From: Calothrix anomala FACHB-343
GTDB lineage: Bacteria; Cyanobacteriota; Cyanobacteriia; Cyanobacteriales; Nostocaceae
DNA length: 64,000 bases
NCBI RefSeq assembly: GCF_014696435.1
Contig: NZ_JACJQG010000044.1
Coordinates: forward strand, 1 to 64,000
Direction of reading: 5' to 3'
The notes under the pieces were generated by a model, which did not search any database, was not told where the DNA came from, and saw only the letters and a program-made list of their open reading frames with translations. Both the position numbers and the translations under genes were made by a program. Below are positions 44,486 to 53,843 of this stretch, piece by piece; positions within the stretch are counted from its first letter, which is position 1, and the number at the start of each line of letters is the position of its first letter.

Positions 44486-44896
44486 ATGCGCGTTTTTGTA
44501 TTGATTTTCAATGCTGGAACTGAAAATGAGGGAATTCACACCGTGCGGCTAGGCGATCGCAATAAAATTCTCATGTTTGAGTCCGAAGACGATGCCACCC
44601 GCTATGCTTTAATGTTAGAAGCTCAAGATTTCCCAGTACCTTCTGTAGAAGCGATCGAGGCCGAAGAAATCAAAGAATTTTGTGCCAGCGCCAATTATGA
44701 ATGGGAAATACTCACCGCCAACAGTAACGAACTAGTGACTCCCCCAGAGTTAAATGTCGAAGAAACCGACTGGAAACCAGATGGCGAGCCAGAAATTAGC
44801 GAACCTTCCCGTTCTAATACAACAGACGACGCAGAACCAGATTTTTCTGATAGCGAATTAGAAAAGATTCGGCGCAAATTAGAAGGGCTATTGTAA
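44486..44896 (+). CDS. DUF3110 family protein
   Basis: This 136-residue soluble acidic protein's N-terminal 75 residues ('MRVFVLIFNAGTENEGIHTVRLGDRNKILMFESEDDATRYALMLEAQDFPVPSVEAIE') match the DUF3110 pattern of cyanobacteria and plants. The pattern is a small alpha/beta domain with the 'FES.DDA.RYA' helix. The C-terminal 55 residues are acidic and disordered, ending in a short amphipathic helix 'DSELEKIRRKLEGLL'. The function is unknown to me; a plastid and cyanobacterial distribution suggests a photosynthesis-related role, but that is inference. It is isolated between spacers. Confidence 0.82.
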   Translation: MRVFVLIFNAGTENEGIHTVRLGDRNKILMFESEDDATRYALMLEAQDFPVPSVEAIEAEEIKEFCASANYEWEILTANSNELVTPPELNVEETDWKPDGEPEISEPSRSNTTDDAEPDFSDSELEKIRRKLEGLL

Positions 44897-45217
44897 TTGG
44901 TCATTAGTCATTAGTCATTAGTCATTAGTTATACCAATCCGCGTTCTAATACGTAATTAAGATTGTCGTAGGGGCGGGGTTTCCCCGCCCTGGAGAAGGT
45001 TTCAATGTTACGTTTTAGATTGCAGTTTAGTACCATTAGGAGATTGTTCAATAACAGCTAACAACTAAGTAAGCCAGTAATTGCACCAAACTATATTACG
45101 AAACGTAAATAAACTTGAACTCCTTACCAATGACACTTGTACAGACGCGATTCATCGCGTCTCTGACAAATGACAAATGACAAATGACCAATGACAACTA
45201 ACAAAGGACAAAAATCA
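44897..45217. other. Repeat-filled spacer upstream of murQ
   Basis: In order it contains (attagtc)n heptamers (44900-44930), the family B palindromic element (44931-45032) and a 50-bp direct repeat at 45084-45134 whose partner is at 46251-46300. A gacgcgattcatcgcgtc palindrome (45137-45163) and aatgaca heptamers (45170-45195) follow up to the murQ start. Confidence 0.75.
44931..45032. repeat. Dispersed palindromic element, family B, copy 2
   Basis: It shares both ends (ataccaatc... and ...tgcagtttagta), the segment tacgtaattaagatt and the central GGGCGGGG-ttt-CCCCGCCC hairpin with copy 1 at 3191-3281. The region between hairpin and right end differs in length by about 10 bp. Confidence 0.75.
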
Positions 45218-46144
45218 ATGACAAATTTGCAGGAACGCGGCTATCTTCTCACCGAGCAAGTGAACTCTAATAGTCTGAATTTAGATCAGATAAGTTCTCT
45301 AGAGTTGGTAGAGTTGTTTAATAGCGAAGACCATAACGCAGTTGCTGCAGTAGCTGGAGCGAAAACGCAGCTAGCTGAGGCCATTGATTGTACAGCCGAA
45401 CGTTTGCGCCAAGGGGGACGCTTATTTTATGTGGGTGCAGGGACAAGTGGGAGATTAGGAGTATTAGATGCGGCGGAATGTCCCCCGACTTTTTGCACAC
45501 CACCAGAATTGGTACAGGGGATTATCGCTGGTGGTGCTGGCGCATTAGTCCGCAGTTCCGAAGATTTAGAAGACCGATCGGAAGATGGAGAAGCCGCGAT
45601 CGCTCAACGGCACATTACGCAGTTAGATGTGGTAGTCGGCATTACTGCTGGCGGCACTACGCCTTTTGTCCACGGAGCGCTGAATGCCGCCCGCCAACGG
45701 GGAGCCATCACAATTTTTATAGCTTGCGTACCAGAAGAACAAGTAAAATTTGATGCCGACATTGATATTCGCCTATTAACAGGGCCGGAAATCCTCGCTG
45801 GTTCTACGCGCCTAAAAGCCGGGACAGCTACAAAGCTAGCTTTAAATATTCTTTCTACCGGCGTAATGGTTAAACTAGGTAAAGTTTACGGCAATCGCAT
45901 GGTAGATGTAGCTGTAACTAATCAAAAATTACGCGATCGCGCTTTGCGGATTTTGCAAGACCTCACAGACTTAAGCCGAGAAGATGCTGGTATATTACTC
46001 GATCGTAGCGGTAATTGGGTGAAATTAGCCCTATTAATGCACTGGACTGGCTTAGAAAAACAACCCGGTAACCAACTTTTATCAGAACATCAAGGTAATT
46101 TGAAAGCCGCTATTGCTAGCTACAACAATCAGCATTCCTCTTAA
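45218..46144 (+). CDS. murQ: N-acetylmuramic acid 6-phosphate etherase
   Basis: MurQ cleaves the lactyl ether of MurNAc-6-phosphate to give GlcNAc-6-phosphate in peptidoglycan recycling. The SIS-domain signature 'GRLFYVGAGTSGRLGVLDAAECPPTF' and the second motif 'VVGITAGGTTPFVHGAL' are intact, followed by 'LAGSTRLKAGTATKLALN'. I start at the ATG at 45218 ('MTNLQERGYLLTEQ'), preceded by AAAGGA at about 11 nt. The frame extends to an ATG at 45191, but those extra codons lie in heptamer-repeat sequence. No anhydro-muramic kinase or transporter lies next to it. It is flanked by near-identical 50-bp direct repeats. Confidence 0.94.
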   Translation: MTNLQERGYLLTEQVNSNSLNLDQISSLELVELFNSEDHNAVAAVAGAKTQLAEAIDCTAERLRQGGRLFYVGAGTSGRLGVLDAAECPPTFCTPPELVQGIIAGGAGALVRSSEDLEDRSEDGEAAIAQRHITQLDVVVGITAGGTTPFVHGALNAARQRGAITIFIACVPEEQVKFDADIDIRLLTGPEILAGSTRLKAGTATKLALNILSTGVMVKLGKVYGNRMVDVAVTNQKLRDRALRILQDLTDLSREDAGILLDRSGNWVKLALLMHWTGLEKQPGNQLLSEHQGNLKAAIASYNNQHSS

Positions 46145-47052
46145 ACCGTTTCCGCAGCGATTGTTCGCTGTTGACTGTTGACCGTTGACTGTTGACTGTG
46201 AACCCTCAACAGTCAACGACTTGAACAGAATAAGTAAGTGGGTATAAATAACCCAAACTATATTACGAAACGTAAATAGACTTGAAACTCTTACCAATGA
46301 CAAATGACAAATGACCAATAACAAATGACAAATGACAAATGACAAATGACAAATGACCAATGACAAATGACCAATGACAGCCTTTACCAGCTATCTTTAA
46401 TTGCGCCACTCTATTTATTCAAAGTTTGATTTTATACAAAGCTAGTTAAAATCTTAGACAAAAAGTATTTTCACCGCAAATACTCAAGCAACCGTGAAGA
46501 ACTGAATCATATTTTTTTGATTACAATATTTTTTTTCGAGATAAATCAGTATAAATCCTGATCGTTATCAAACAAAAAATGAATAAAATCGTCTAATCAC
46601 AACTACATACACTAGCCTTTTGGAATATGTAGTACAGGTTGGCGTCAATAAACATACCATGCCCAATAGCGCAAAAGCCTAGAACATAAGTCTATTGACT
46701 ATTGACTATTGACTATTGACTATTGACTATTGACTATTGACTATTGACCTTTGACTTTCTCGCCAAGCAGTACTAATTTCCAAATGATTAGTTTTTGTTG
46801 GTAAAGGTAGAGTTAACAGCAGAGTAATTATTTTCTAGATTACTCTGACAGAGATACTACTTTTGCCATTATTTGCTATTTGTGATAATCAGATTTGACT
46901 TAGCATCTTTATATCTAAGTTATACAGAAGAAATAGCAAACACCCGGACAATTTTGCCAAATATATGGGCAAGGTAGAATTTTTGCTGGCTACGCTACTA
47001 AAGAATGAGGATAGCTTTGCCAAGGGCAAACTTGTTAGTAACAACATAATGT
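46145..47052. other. 908-bp repeat-rich intergenic region
   Basis: After murQ come (ctgttga)n/(tcaacag)n heptamers (46165-46220), the second copy of the 50-bp direct repeat (46251-46300) and a long aatgaca/aaatgac array (46295-46378). An A/T-rich stretch is followed by a perfect (attgact)n array of about nine units (46692-46752). The last 300 bp before the taxis operon show no named element and presumably hold its promoter. Confidence 0.7.
46692..46752. repeat. (attgact)n heptamer array
   Basis: About nine consecutive, almost perfect ctattga units make one of the cleanest arrays in the window, at about 300 bp upstream of the taxis operon. Confidence 0.85.
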
Positions 47053-48249
47053 ATGACTCAGGAAGAACTGATGTTATCAAATAATTTACTCAATGAGTTT
47101 AAAACTTGTACTCAATTACAATACAGTGGCAACTTAAATATTAAAAGTTCCAAAGGCAATCAATGGAATTTTTATTATCGACTTGGCAGAATAGTTTGGG
47201 CAACAGGAGGAATTCACCCCTTTCGCCGTTGGCGCAGACAAATGGCACAAAATTGTCCACAAATTGATGTAGATAAGATTCGATTAAGTGCTAAAGAATT
47301 AGAGCTTGATTACTGGGATTACCGACTCCTAGAAATCTTATATAAAAAGCAAAAAATTCAACGCGAGCAAATCAATACAGTTGTAGAGAACACAATAGCA
47401 GAATTATTTTTCGATCTCGCGCAAGAAGCACATTTTACTTCTGTCACTTGTCATCGCAGCCAACAAGTAATTTTAGAAATGCCAATGAGCTTTACAAGTG
47501 CAGATATTTTTTTAACACAAATGCAAGAATCTTGGAGACTTTGGTCAGATGCAGGGTTGGCGAATATATATCCCGATCTAGCACCAATTCTGCGCAAACC
47601 AGAACAACTCAAGCAGTTAGTCAATCCATCTGTCTACAATAATTTTGTGAATTTCATTAATGGCAATTATACCCTGCGAGATTTAGCCATAAAAATGAAG
47701 CAAAATGTCCTACCTGTTGGGCGTTCATTACTACCATATATCCTCAAAGGCATTATTGAATTAGTAGAAGTTCCCGATTTACCTTTAGCAGTTCTTGATA
47801 CCACTCAAAATCACACAGTAGCAAAATCAAAATCTGCCTCTATCCCCTTGATAGCTTGTATAGATGATAGCCCCCAAGTTTGTAAAATCATGGAGGAAAT
47901 TATTACTTCCAATGGCTTGAGATTTATCAAAATTCAAGATGCAGTTCAAGCCTTACCAATTCTCATTCAAAATCAGCCAGATTTAATCTTTTTAGATTTG
48001 ATTATGCCTGTTGCTAGCGGTTATGAAATTTGTACTCAAGTACGCAGAATTTCTAGTTTTGTTCAGACGCCTGTGATTATTTTAACAGGTAATGATAGCC
48101 TTTTAGATAGAGTTCGTGCTAAAGTAGCTGGTTCTACAGATTTTCTCACTAAACCAGTAGCCAGTGATAAAGTTATGAGTATGATCCGGAAATATTTACA
48201 GACACCAAACTCATCAGTTAAATTGAGTGCTTCTGCAGTGGAGAAATGA
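47053..48249 (+). CDS. PATAN-REC response regulator (PixG/PatA type), first gene of taxis operon
   Basis: This 398-residue protein has an N-terminal PATAN (DUF4388-like) region to about residue 250 ('FKTCTQLQYSGNLNIKSSKGNQWNFYYRLGRIVWATGG', 'HPFRRWRR'). A C-terminal receiver domain has the acidic pair in 'LIACIDDSPQV', D315 in 'LIFLDLIMP' and K in 'FLTKPV'. This is the architecture of PixG/TaxP1/PilG and of PatA. It lacks an output DNA-binding domain, so it probably signals to the type IV pilus motors through the PATAN domain. A CheY-like, a CheW-like, an MCP and a CheA gene follow on the same strand in the canonical order, which favours a phototaxis role over heterocyst patterning. Confidence 0.88.
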   Translation: MTQEELMLSNNLLNEFKTCTQLQYSGNLNIKSSKGNQWNFYYRLGRIVWATGGIHPFRRWRRQMAQNCPQIDVDKIRLSAKELELDYWDYRLLEILYKKQKIQREQINTVVENTIAELFFDLAQEAHFTSVTCHRSQQVILEMPMSFTSADIFLTQMQESWRLWSDAGLANIYPDLAPILRKPEQLKQLVNPSVYNNFVNFINGNYTLRDLAIKMKQNVLPVGRSLLPYILKGIIELVEVPDLPLAVLDTTQNHTVAKSKSASIPLIACIDDSPQVCKIMEEIITSNGLRFIKIQDAVQALPILIQNQPDLIFLDLIMPVASGYEICTQVRRISSFVQTPVIILTGNDSLLDRVRAKVAGSTDFLTKPVASDKVMSMIRKYLQTPNSSVKLSASAVEK

Positions 48250-48573
48250 TATTTTAAACTTCACTGCTTAACTATGTAATTCAGCATCTTACATAAAATT
48301 AAACTCATAGATTCCTCGATTAATTTCATAGTTTCACTCAACTATTGTCTCCCAGGAACTAGGTAGAAAATACAGGCAATAGAACCACAGAAGATACATC
48401 AGAATCAGAGTTGCAGAAAGTTCTGACATCAGTCTTACCTAAGTCAAACTTTCTTAAAAATGTATTAAATTTTCAAAAAGACACTTTTCTAAGTGCTTTT
48501 CCTGATGTTAAAACACAATCGATCCATCAGGATGATAATAGTAAACTTTGCTTAAATTTACTGGGAAATTATT
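48250..48573. other. 324-bp spacer inside the taxis operon
   Basis: A short TTG-initiated frame (48411-48596) overlaps the next gene but has no Shine-Dalgarno or recognisable sequence, so I do not call it. No repeat or terminator is seen. Confidence 0.45.
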
Positions 48574-48945
48574 ATGACTACTGTTTTAGTTGTTGAAGAT
48601 GGTTTGACCGATCTAGAAATTCTTACCAGATACTTGCAACAGGCTGGATACTCTGTAATCTGCGCTAAAAGTAGTGAAGAAGCTCAGGATAAAATCGTCA
48701 ATTCTAGGCCAGATTTGATTTTTTTGGATGTAATTTTACCAGGTAAAAGTGGCTATGAAATTTGTCGAGAATTAAAGAGCGATCCGACTACTAGTAAAAT
48801 TCCTGTAGTTTTTTGTTCCACAAAGAATAGCGATGTAGATAAAATTTGGGGAAATATGCTAGGTGCGGAAGCTTATATTTCCAAACCAATTGATAAAGAT
48901 GAATTGGCAGTAACTTTACAACAAATAGCGAAACATTCAAACTAG
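48574..48945 (+). CDS. CheY-like single-domain response regulator (PixH type)
   Basis: This 123-residue protein is a complete receiver domain and nothing else: acidic residues in 'VLVVEDGLTDLEI', the phospho-acceptor D52 in 'LIFLDVILPGKSGYE', the Thr/Ser switch in 'PVVFCSTKNS' and K in 'YISKPIDKDEL'. In Pix-type operons the second response regulator works opposite the PATAN-REC protein in controlling pilus extension and retraction. Its position, second in the operon and ahead of the CheW-like gene, fits that. The hybrid CheA encoded at the end of the operon is the probable phosphodonor. Confidence 0.9.
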   Translation: MTTVLVVEDGLTDLEILTRYLQQAGYSVICAKSSEEAQDKIVNSRPDLIFLDVILPGKSGYEICRELKSDPTTSKIPVVFCSTKNSDVDKIWGNMLGAEAYISKPIDKDELAVTLQQIAKHSN

Positions 48946-49042
48946 TATTTATAGGTGGATAAATATAGTTAAAATTTGGTATTTCAATATGCAACTAAAG
49001 AGAGTAACTAGCGAAACAATTAATTGATAAAGGATAAATACT

Positions 49043-49516
49043 TTGGAGACTAAGCATAAATTTTTAAGCTTTAATTTAGGCAGCAATGACTTAGCAGTAA
49101 TTAATTTACAGCACATTGCAGAAGTATTACAAATTTCATTAACAGAAATTTGTGGTGTACCACAGATGCCAAATTGTGTCTTAGGTATTTACAATTGGCG
49201 TGGCGAAATGCTGTGGTTAGTTGATTTAGAAGAAATGCTAGGTTATCCTCCATTATTACAAGGTAATAATATAGCGGCAAAGATGATGGCAATTATCCTA
49301 GAACATGATGGTAAATATTTAGGATTATTGGTACGCCATCTCACAGATATTGAGTCCCTAGATACTACAAAAATGAAATCTCCAACTGCGGAAATATTTT
49401 ATTCAGCGATTTCTCCGTTTGTAGAAGGGTATTTTATCAATGCTGAAGAAGCAATGGTGTTTAATTTAAATGCACTGTCAATTCTCCAATCTCCGATGTG
49501 GGGACACAATAATTAA
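49043..49516 (+). CDS. CheW-like adaptor (PixI type)
   Basis: This 157-residue protein forms one CheW domain: 'KFLSFNLGSNDLAVINLQHIAEVLQ', then 'VPQMPNCVLGIYNWRGEMLWLVDLEEMLGY', with the R-G-x-[IM] turn typical of the fold, and a C-terminal strand 'ALSILQSPMW'. It should couple the MCP to the CheA kinase. It starts with TTG at 49043, preceded by AAGGAT, and no ATG lies close enough to the fold's first strand to replace it. It sits between the CheY-like gene and the MCP gene in the usual order. Confidence 0.9.
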   Translation: METKHKFLSFNLGSNDLAVINLQHIAEVLQISLTEICGVPQMPNCVLGIYNWRGEMLWLVDLEEMLGYPPLLQGNNIAAKMMAIILEHDGKYLGLLVRHLTDIESLDTTKMKSPTAEIFYSAISPFVEGYFINAEEAMVFNLNALSILQSPMWGHNN

Positions 49517-49619
49517 AGATGCAACCGCTAGCAAAAACAGCTATTTGCGGTATTTACCATCTTTCTAAGATATCAACCTCAACTTTTCCTTTAACCAAAC
49601 AATTTATCAGGGGTGTAAA

Positions 49620-52600
49620 ATGACCATTTCCTATAATAAGTCTCCGAAAGCCACGCAAGTAATTGGCAATATAGAAAATGAAAATGGCAGTGCTAATGTA
49701 GCCAATATTGTCACAGATGGATTATCTACATTAAATGCTATAGAAGAAGAATTTAGAAACTGGCGACAGCAGTTGCAAAGTATTAATACAGCGCTACGTC
49801 AAGCCCCAGATATGGAAGCACTGCTGAAATTAGCTGTGGTACAAATTAGAGAAAAAGTTTCTAGCGATCGCGTCTTAATTTATCAATTTAAAAATGCTGA
49901 TAGTGGTACTGTTTTAGCAGAATCTATTGCTCTAGGCTGGACACCTACTATTGAAGAAAATCTGCCAATTCTCACCTTTGGTGCCTATAGCAGCCAAGAT
50001 TATTTAGAACCCTTAGTTATTAACGATATTACGGAAATAAAAGTCACACCTTATCAACAACAATTACTAGACAAGTTTCAAGTTAAAGCTAGTTTAAGTT
50101 TACCGATTATCGTTGAAGAACAAATTTGGGGCTTGTTGGTAGTCAATAATTGTGCTGCTCCTAGACAGTGGCAAGAATTAGAAATTACTTTAATATCTCA
50201 AATTACTACAGAAATAGCCTACAGAATACAGAACGTTGTTTCCCAAACACAAAACCAACAAGAACTCATAGCCCAGAAAACAATTACCAAAGTTATCGAT
50301 AGAATTCTTCACCTTTCATCTATTGATAAAGTATTTCAAATTACAACTCAGGAAGTTAGGCAATTTATTCGCTGCGATCGCGTCTCTTTATACCGCTTCC
50401 TTCCTGATTGGAGTGGAGAATTTATTGCCGAATCAGTGGGTAATACTTGGGGAAAATTAGTAGACGCTAATGTCAAAACTGTCTGGGAAGATACACATCT
50501 ACAAGACACCCAAGGAGGACGTTATGCCAAAGGTGAAACTTTAGCTATTAATGATGTCAATCGGGCAGGTCATTCTCAATGCCACGTTGATATTTTAGAC
50601 CAGTTTGGCATCAAAGCTTATATTGTCGTGCCTGTATTATCCGGGCAAAAATTATGGGGTTTACTAGCAGCTTATCAACATTCAGGAACCCGTGAGTGGC
50701 AACCTTGGGAAATTAACTTTCTCAAAGATATTGGCGCACAATTTGGTGTTGCTATCTCCCATGCAGATAATTTGCAGCAGGCAGCAATCAAAAATAAGCA
50801 ACTAGCGCAAATACTAGAACAAGAAAAAACTGTATCGAAAATAGCTACCCGCATTCGTAATTTCTCAGCTAAAGAAGATACCGACAGCCTGTTTAGAATC
50901 ACTACTCAAGAAGTTCGCCAAGCTCTACAATGCGATCGCGTCGCTATTTATCAATTTAATGCTGACTGGGGCGGTGAATTTATTGCTGAATCTGTAATTT
51001 CTGGTTTAAATAGGTTTGTTAGTCCAGAAATGAAATTAGCTTGGCACGATACCTATTTGCAAGAAACCAAAGGCGGGAGATATGCTGCAGGCGAAAACTC
51101 GATCATTAATGATGTCGAGCAAGTGAGCATTTTAGTCCAGAACGATATTTCCCAGAGTCTGTTTGCTCCTTGTCATCTGGAAATGTATCACCAGTTAGAA
51201 ATTAAAGGCTTCATCATCGTTCCCATCTTTGTTAGAGAAAAACTCTGGGGCTTATTAGCAGCATATCAACATTCAGCAGTTCGGGAATGGCAGCCTTGGG
51301 AAGGAAATTTTTTGCGAGAACTTGGCTGGCAAATTGGCTATGCTATTTCTAAAGCCGATTCTCTAGTCCAAGCGCAAGTACAAAATCAGCAACTCACGCA
51401 AATAGTTGAAAAGGAAAAAACCGTAACTAAAATAGCCAACCGCATTTACCAATCCTTAGATGCAGAAAATATCTTGAGAATCACAACTCAAGAAGTGCGT
51501 CAAGCTCTACAATGCGATCGCGTGGTTGTCTATGAATTCAATTCGCACTGGGGTGGTGAGTTTATTGCTGAATCTGTAGTTTTTGGTTTGACTAAGTTTG
51601 TCACCCCAGAAATGAAATTAACTTGGTACGATACCTGTTTGCAAGAAACCCAGGGTGGTAGATATCAGAAAGGCGAACACTCAGTAGTTAATGATGTATC
51701 CAAAGCTGGGTTTAGTGCTTGTCACGTGGAGATGTATGAAGAGCTAGACATTAAAGCCTTCATCATCGTTCCCATCTTCTTTAGAGACAAACTCTGGGGT
51801 TTATTAGCAGCTTATCAACAGTCAGCGCCTCGGGAATGGCACAGCTGGGAAATTAACTTTTTAACCCAAGTTGGCTTGCAATTAAGTATAACTAAATCAC
51901 AAATAGAATACTTCGACCAAGTAAAAGTTAAATCAGAAACACTAGCCCGGATAACCGAGCAAGAAAAAGCTTTTTCAAGGATAGTAGATCGTATTCGTCA
52001 ATCTTTAGATATGAGGGAAATCTTTGAAACCTCAACTCTAGATCTACGACAATTACTCAAATGCGATCGCACGGTAATCTATCGCTTCAAGCCCGATTGG
52101 AGTGGCGAATTTATCGCTGAGTCTGTAGATCGTGGTTGGGTGACTTTAGTAGGCCCCGATAAAAAAACTGTCTGGAAAGATACCAGAGTTCAAGAATGTG
52201 CTTACATTGGTAAATATCAAAAAGGTGACATTTTTTACACTAGTGATATTTACACCTCCGGACATTCTCCCTGCCATATTGAAACCCTAGAGAAATATAA
52301 TGTCCGCGCTTACGCCACATTACCAATATTCTTTGGCGACAAACTTTGGGGATTGCTGGCAGTTTATCAAAACTCCGGGCCTCGTGTATGGGAAGACTCG
52401 GAAATTAGCTTGTTAAAGCGTATTACCGATCAGTTAGGGTTAGCACTCAAACAAACTGATTATTTGCAACAAGCCCAAACCCAGTCAACACAATTAGCCG
52501 AAGTCGCCGCCAGAGAAAAAGCCGCTAAAGAATTATTACAACAGCGTTCTATTCAACTGCTAACAGCCCTCAGACCCGCACTTAATGGTAACTTGACAGT

Positions 52601-53522
52601 AAGGGCACCGATTACAGAAGATGAACTCGGTACAATCGCGGATGCTTACAATAATACTCTGCAAGCGTTGCGACAAATCGTCATCCAAGTACAAACAGCC
52701 GCTCAACAAGTTGCTCACACTTCCGATACTAGCGAAGCTTCATTAGCTGGACTCACCAACTTAGCCAGTAAACAAACCCAAGAAATGGCTATAGCTTTAA
52801 ATGATATTCAACAAATGGTTGACTCTACTAAAGCTGTGGTATCTAACGCTGAATTGGTGCAACTAGCAGTTAAACAAGCCAACCAAACCGTTGAGTCTGG
52901 GGATAGCGCCATGAACTTAACAGTACATGCTATCCAAGGAATCCGTGAAACTGTAGCCCAAACCAGTAAGAAGATTAAACGCCTGAGTGAATCTTCGCAA
53001 AAAATCTCTAAAGTGGTGAACTTAATTAGTAATTTTGCCACTCAAACAAACGTCCTGGCGCTGAACGCAGCGATTGAAGCCACTCGTGCTGGTGAATATG
53101 GTAAAGGTTTTGCTGTGGTAGCAGATGAAGTGAGATCTTTATCTCGCCAGTCAGCCGCCGCAACTATCGAAATTGAAAAATTAGTCCAAGAAATTCAAGC
53201 AGATACTGGAGAAGTAGCAGTAGCTATGGACATAGGTATCCAACAGGTAGTGGAAGGGACAAATCTAGTCAATGATGCGCGACAAAATTTGAACGCCATT
53301 GTCAGCGCCACTGCAGAAATTAGTCAGTTAATTGAGCGCATTACCGCAGCTACCCAAAAACAAATGGATCAGTCTGTGAAGGTAACTACGAGCATGAAAG
53401 ATGTGGCGCAAATTTCTCACCAAACTGTCGATGAATCTAATGAAATTGCTGTTGTGTTCCAAAAGCTATCAGCAATGGCAAAAGAACTATTAGCAACGGC
53501 GAGTAAGTTCAAAGTGAATTAA
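49620..53522 (+). CDS. Methyl-accepting photoreceptor with five GAF domains, four of CBCR type (PixJ/PtxD-like)
   Basis: This 1300-residue protein has no obvious membrane span. Five GAF domains lie at about 55-200, 225-385, 410-590, 610-770 and 795-950. The last four carry the cyanobacteriochrome Cys-His pair: C321 'SQCHVDIL', C518 'APCHLEMY', C701 'SACHVEMY' and C885 'SPCHIETL'. They also carry the upstream 'W-x-D-T-x-x-Q' segment, so each may bind a bilin. The first GAF lacks the Cys. A HAMP-like segment (about 980-1030) leads into an MCP signalling domain with the tip '[37 protein letters not shown]'. It probably senses light colour and drives the CheA encoded downstream. No DXCF second-Cys motif is seen. 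No CheR or CheB is encoded nearby. Confidence 0.9.
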   Translation: MTISYNKSPKATQVIGNIENENGSANVANIVTDGLSTLNAIEEEFRNWRQQLQSINTALRQAPDMEALLKLAVVQIREKVSSDRVLIYQFKNADSGTVLAESIALGWTPTIEENLPILTFGAYSSQDYLEPLVINDITEIKVTPYQQQLLDKFQVKASLSLPIIVEEQIWGLLVVNNCAAPRQWQELEITLISQITTEIAYRIQNVVSQTQNQQELIAQKTITKVIDRILHLSSIDKVFQITTQEVRQFIRCDRVSLYRFLPDWSGEFIAESVGNTWGKLVDANVKTVWEDTHLQDTQGGRYAKGETLAINDVNRAGHSQCHVDILDQFGIKAYIVVPVLSGQKLWGLLAAYQHSGTREWQPWEINFLKDIGAQFGVAISHADNLQQAAIKNKQLAQILEQEKTVSKIATRIRNFSAKEDTDSLFRITTQEVRQALQCDRVAIYQFNADWGGEFIAESVISGLNRFVSPEMKLAWHDTYLQETKGGRYAAGENSIINDVEQVSILVQNDISQSLFAPCHLEMYHQLEIKGFIIVPIFVREKLWGLLAAYQHSAVREWQPWEGNFLRELGWQIGYAISKADSLVQAQVQNQQLTQIVEKEKTVTKIANRIYQSLDAENILRITTQEVRQALQCDRVVVYEFNSHWGGEFIAESVVFGLTKFVTPEMKLTWYDTCLQETQGGRYQKGEHSVVNDVSKAGFSACHVEMYEELDIKAFIIVPIFFRDKLWGLLAAYQQSAPREWHSWEINFLTQVGLQLSITKSQIEYFDQVKVKSETLARITEQEKAFSRIVDRIRQSLDMREIFETSTLDLRQLLKCDRTVIYRFKPDWSGEFIAESVDRGWVTLVGPDKKTVWKDTRVQECAYIGKYQKGDIFYTSDIYTSGHSPCHIETLEKYNVRAYATLPIFFGDKLWGLLAVYQNSGPRVWEDSEISLLKRITDQLGLALKQTDYLQQAQTQSTQLAEVAAREKAAKELLQQRSIQLLTALRPALNGNLTVRAPITEDELGTIADAYNNTLQALRQIVIQVQTAAQQVAHTSDTSEASLAGLTNLASKQTQEMAIALNDIQQMVDSTKAVVSNAELVQLAVKQANQTVESGDSAMNLTVHAIQGIRETVAQTSKKIKRLSESSQKISKVVNLISNFATQTNVLALNAAIEATRAGEYGKGFAVVADEVRSLSRQSAAATIEIEKLVQEIQADTGEVAVAMDIGIQQVVEGTNLVNDARQNLNAIVSATAEISQLIERITAATQKQMDQSVKVTTSMKDVAQISHQTVDESNEIAVVFQKLSAMAKELLATASKFKVN

Positions 53523-53843
53523 TACCCAGATAACTAGTAATAGTTGCTAATAAAGGGATGAGGGAATGAGGATGATAATACTCAGTATTACTTCTCATAA
53601 TTCCTGATTCCCTATTCCCTTTAAAACATGAATAATAATCAATTCAACCTGTAGGGGCGGGTTCACAAATATCCTCACGGATAAATAACGATCTCAATAA
53701 ACCCGCCCCTACTGACCAATTAAACCTGTATGGGCGGGTTAACAGATATCCTCACCAATAAATAACAATCTAAATAAACCCGCCCCTACTAACAAATGAC
53801 CAATGACCAATGACAAATGACTAATGACTAATAACTAAAAAAT
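53523..53843. other. Repeat-filled spacer between MCP and CheA genes
   Basis: It contains two family C palindromic elements in tandem (53645-53717 and 53723-53797) and then aatgacc/aatgact heptamers (53799-53836) that run to within about 8 bp of the CheA start. No terminator-like hairpin with a T tract was recognised other than the palindromes themselves. Confidence 0.7.
53645..53797. repeat. Dispersed palindromic element, family C, copies 2 and 3 in tandem
   Basis: Each unit of about 73 bp has a left arm aacctgta[g/t]gggcgggtt and a right arm aaacccgcccctact. The two copies are 5 bp apart and differ at several core positions; copy 3 has a mismatched arm (tatgggcgg). Copy 1 is at 33435-33509. 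Confidence 0.8.

Noticed and set aside
47053-48249. PatA heterocyst-pattern protein
   Set aside because: Architecture is shared, but the adjoining CheY, CheW, MCP and CheA genes point to the taxis paralogue group.
48411-48596. 61-codon TTG-initiated frame between the first two taxis genes
   Set aside because: It overlaps the CheY-like start by 23 bp, has no Shine-Dalgarno and no family resemblance.
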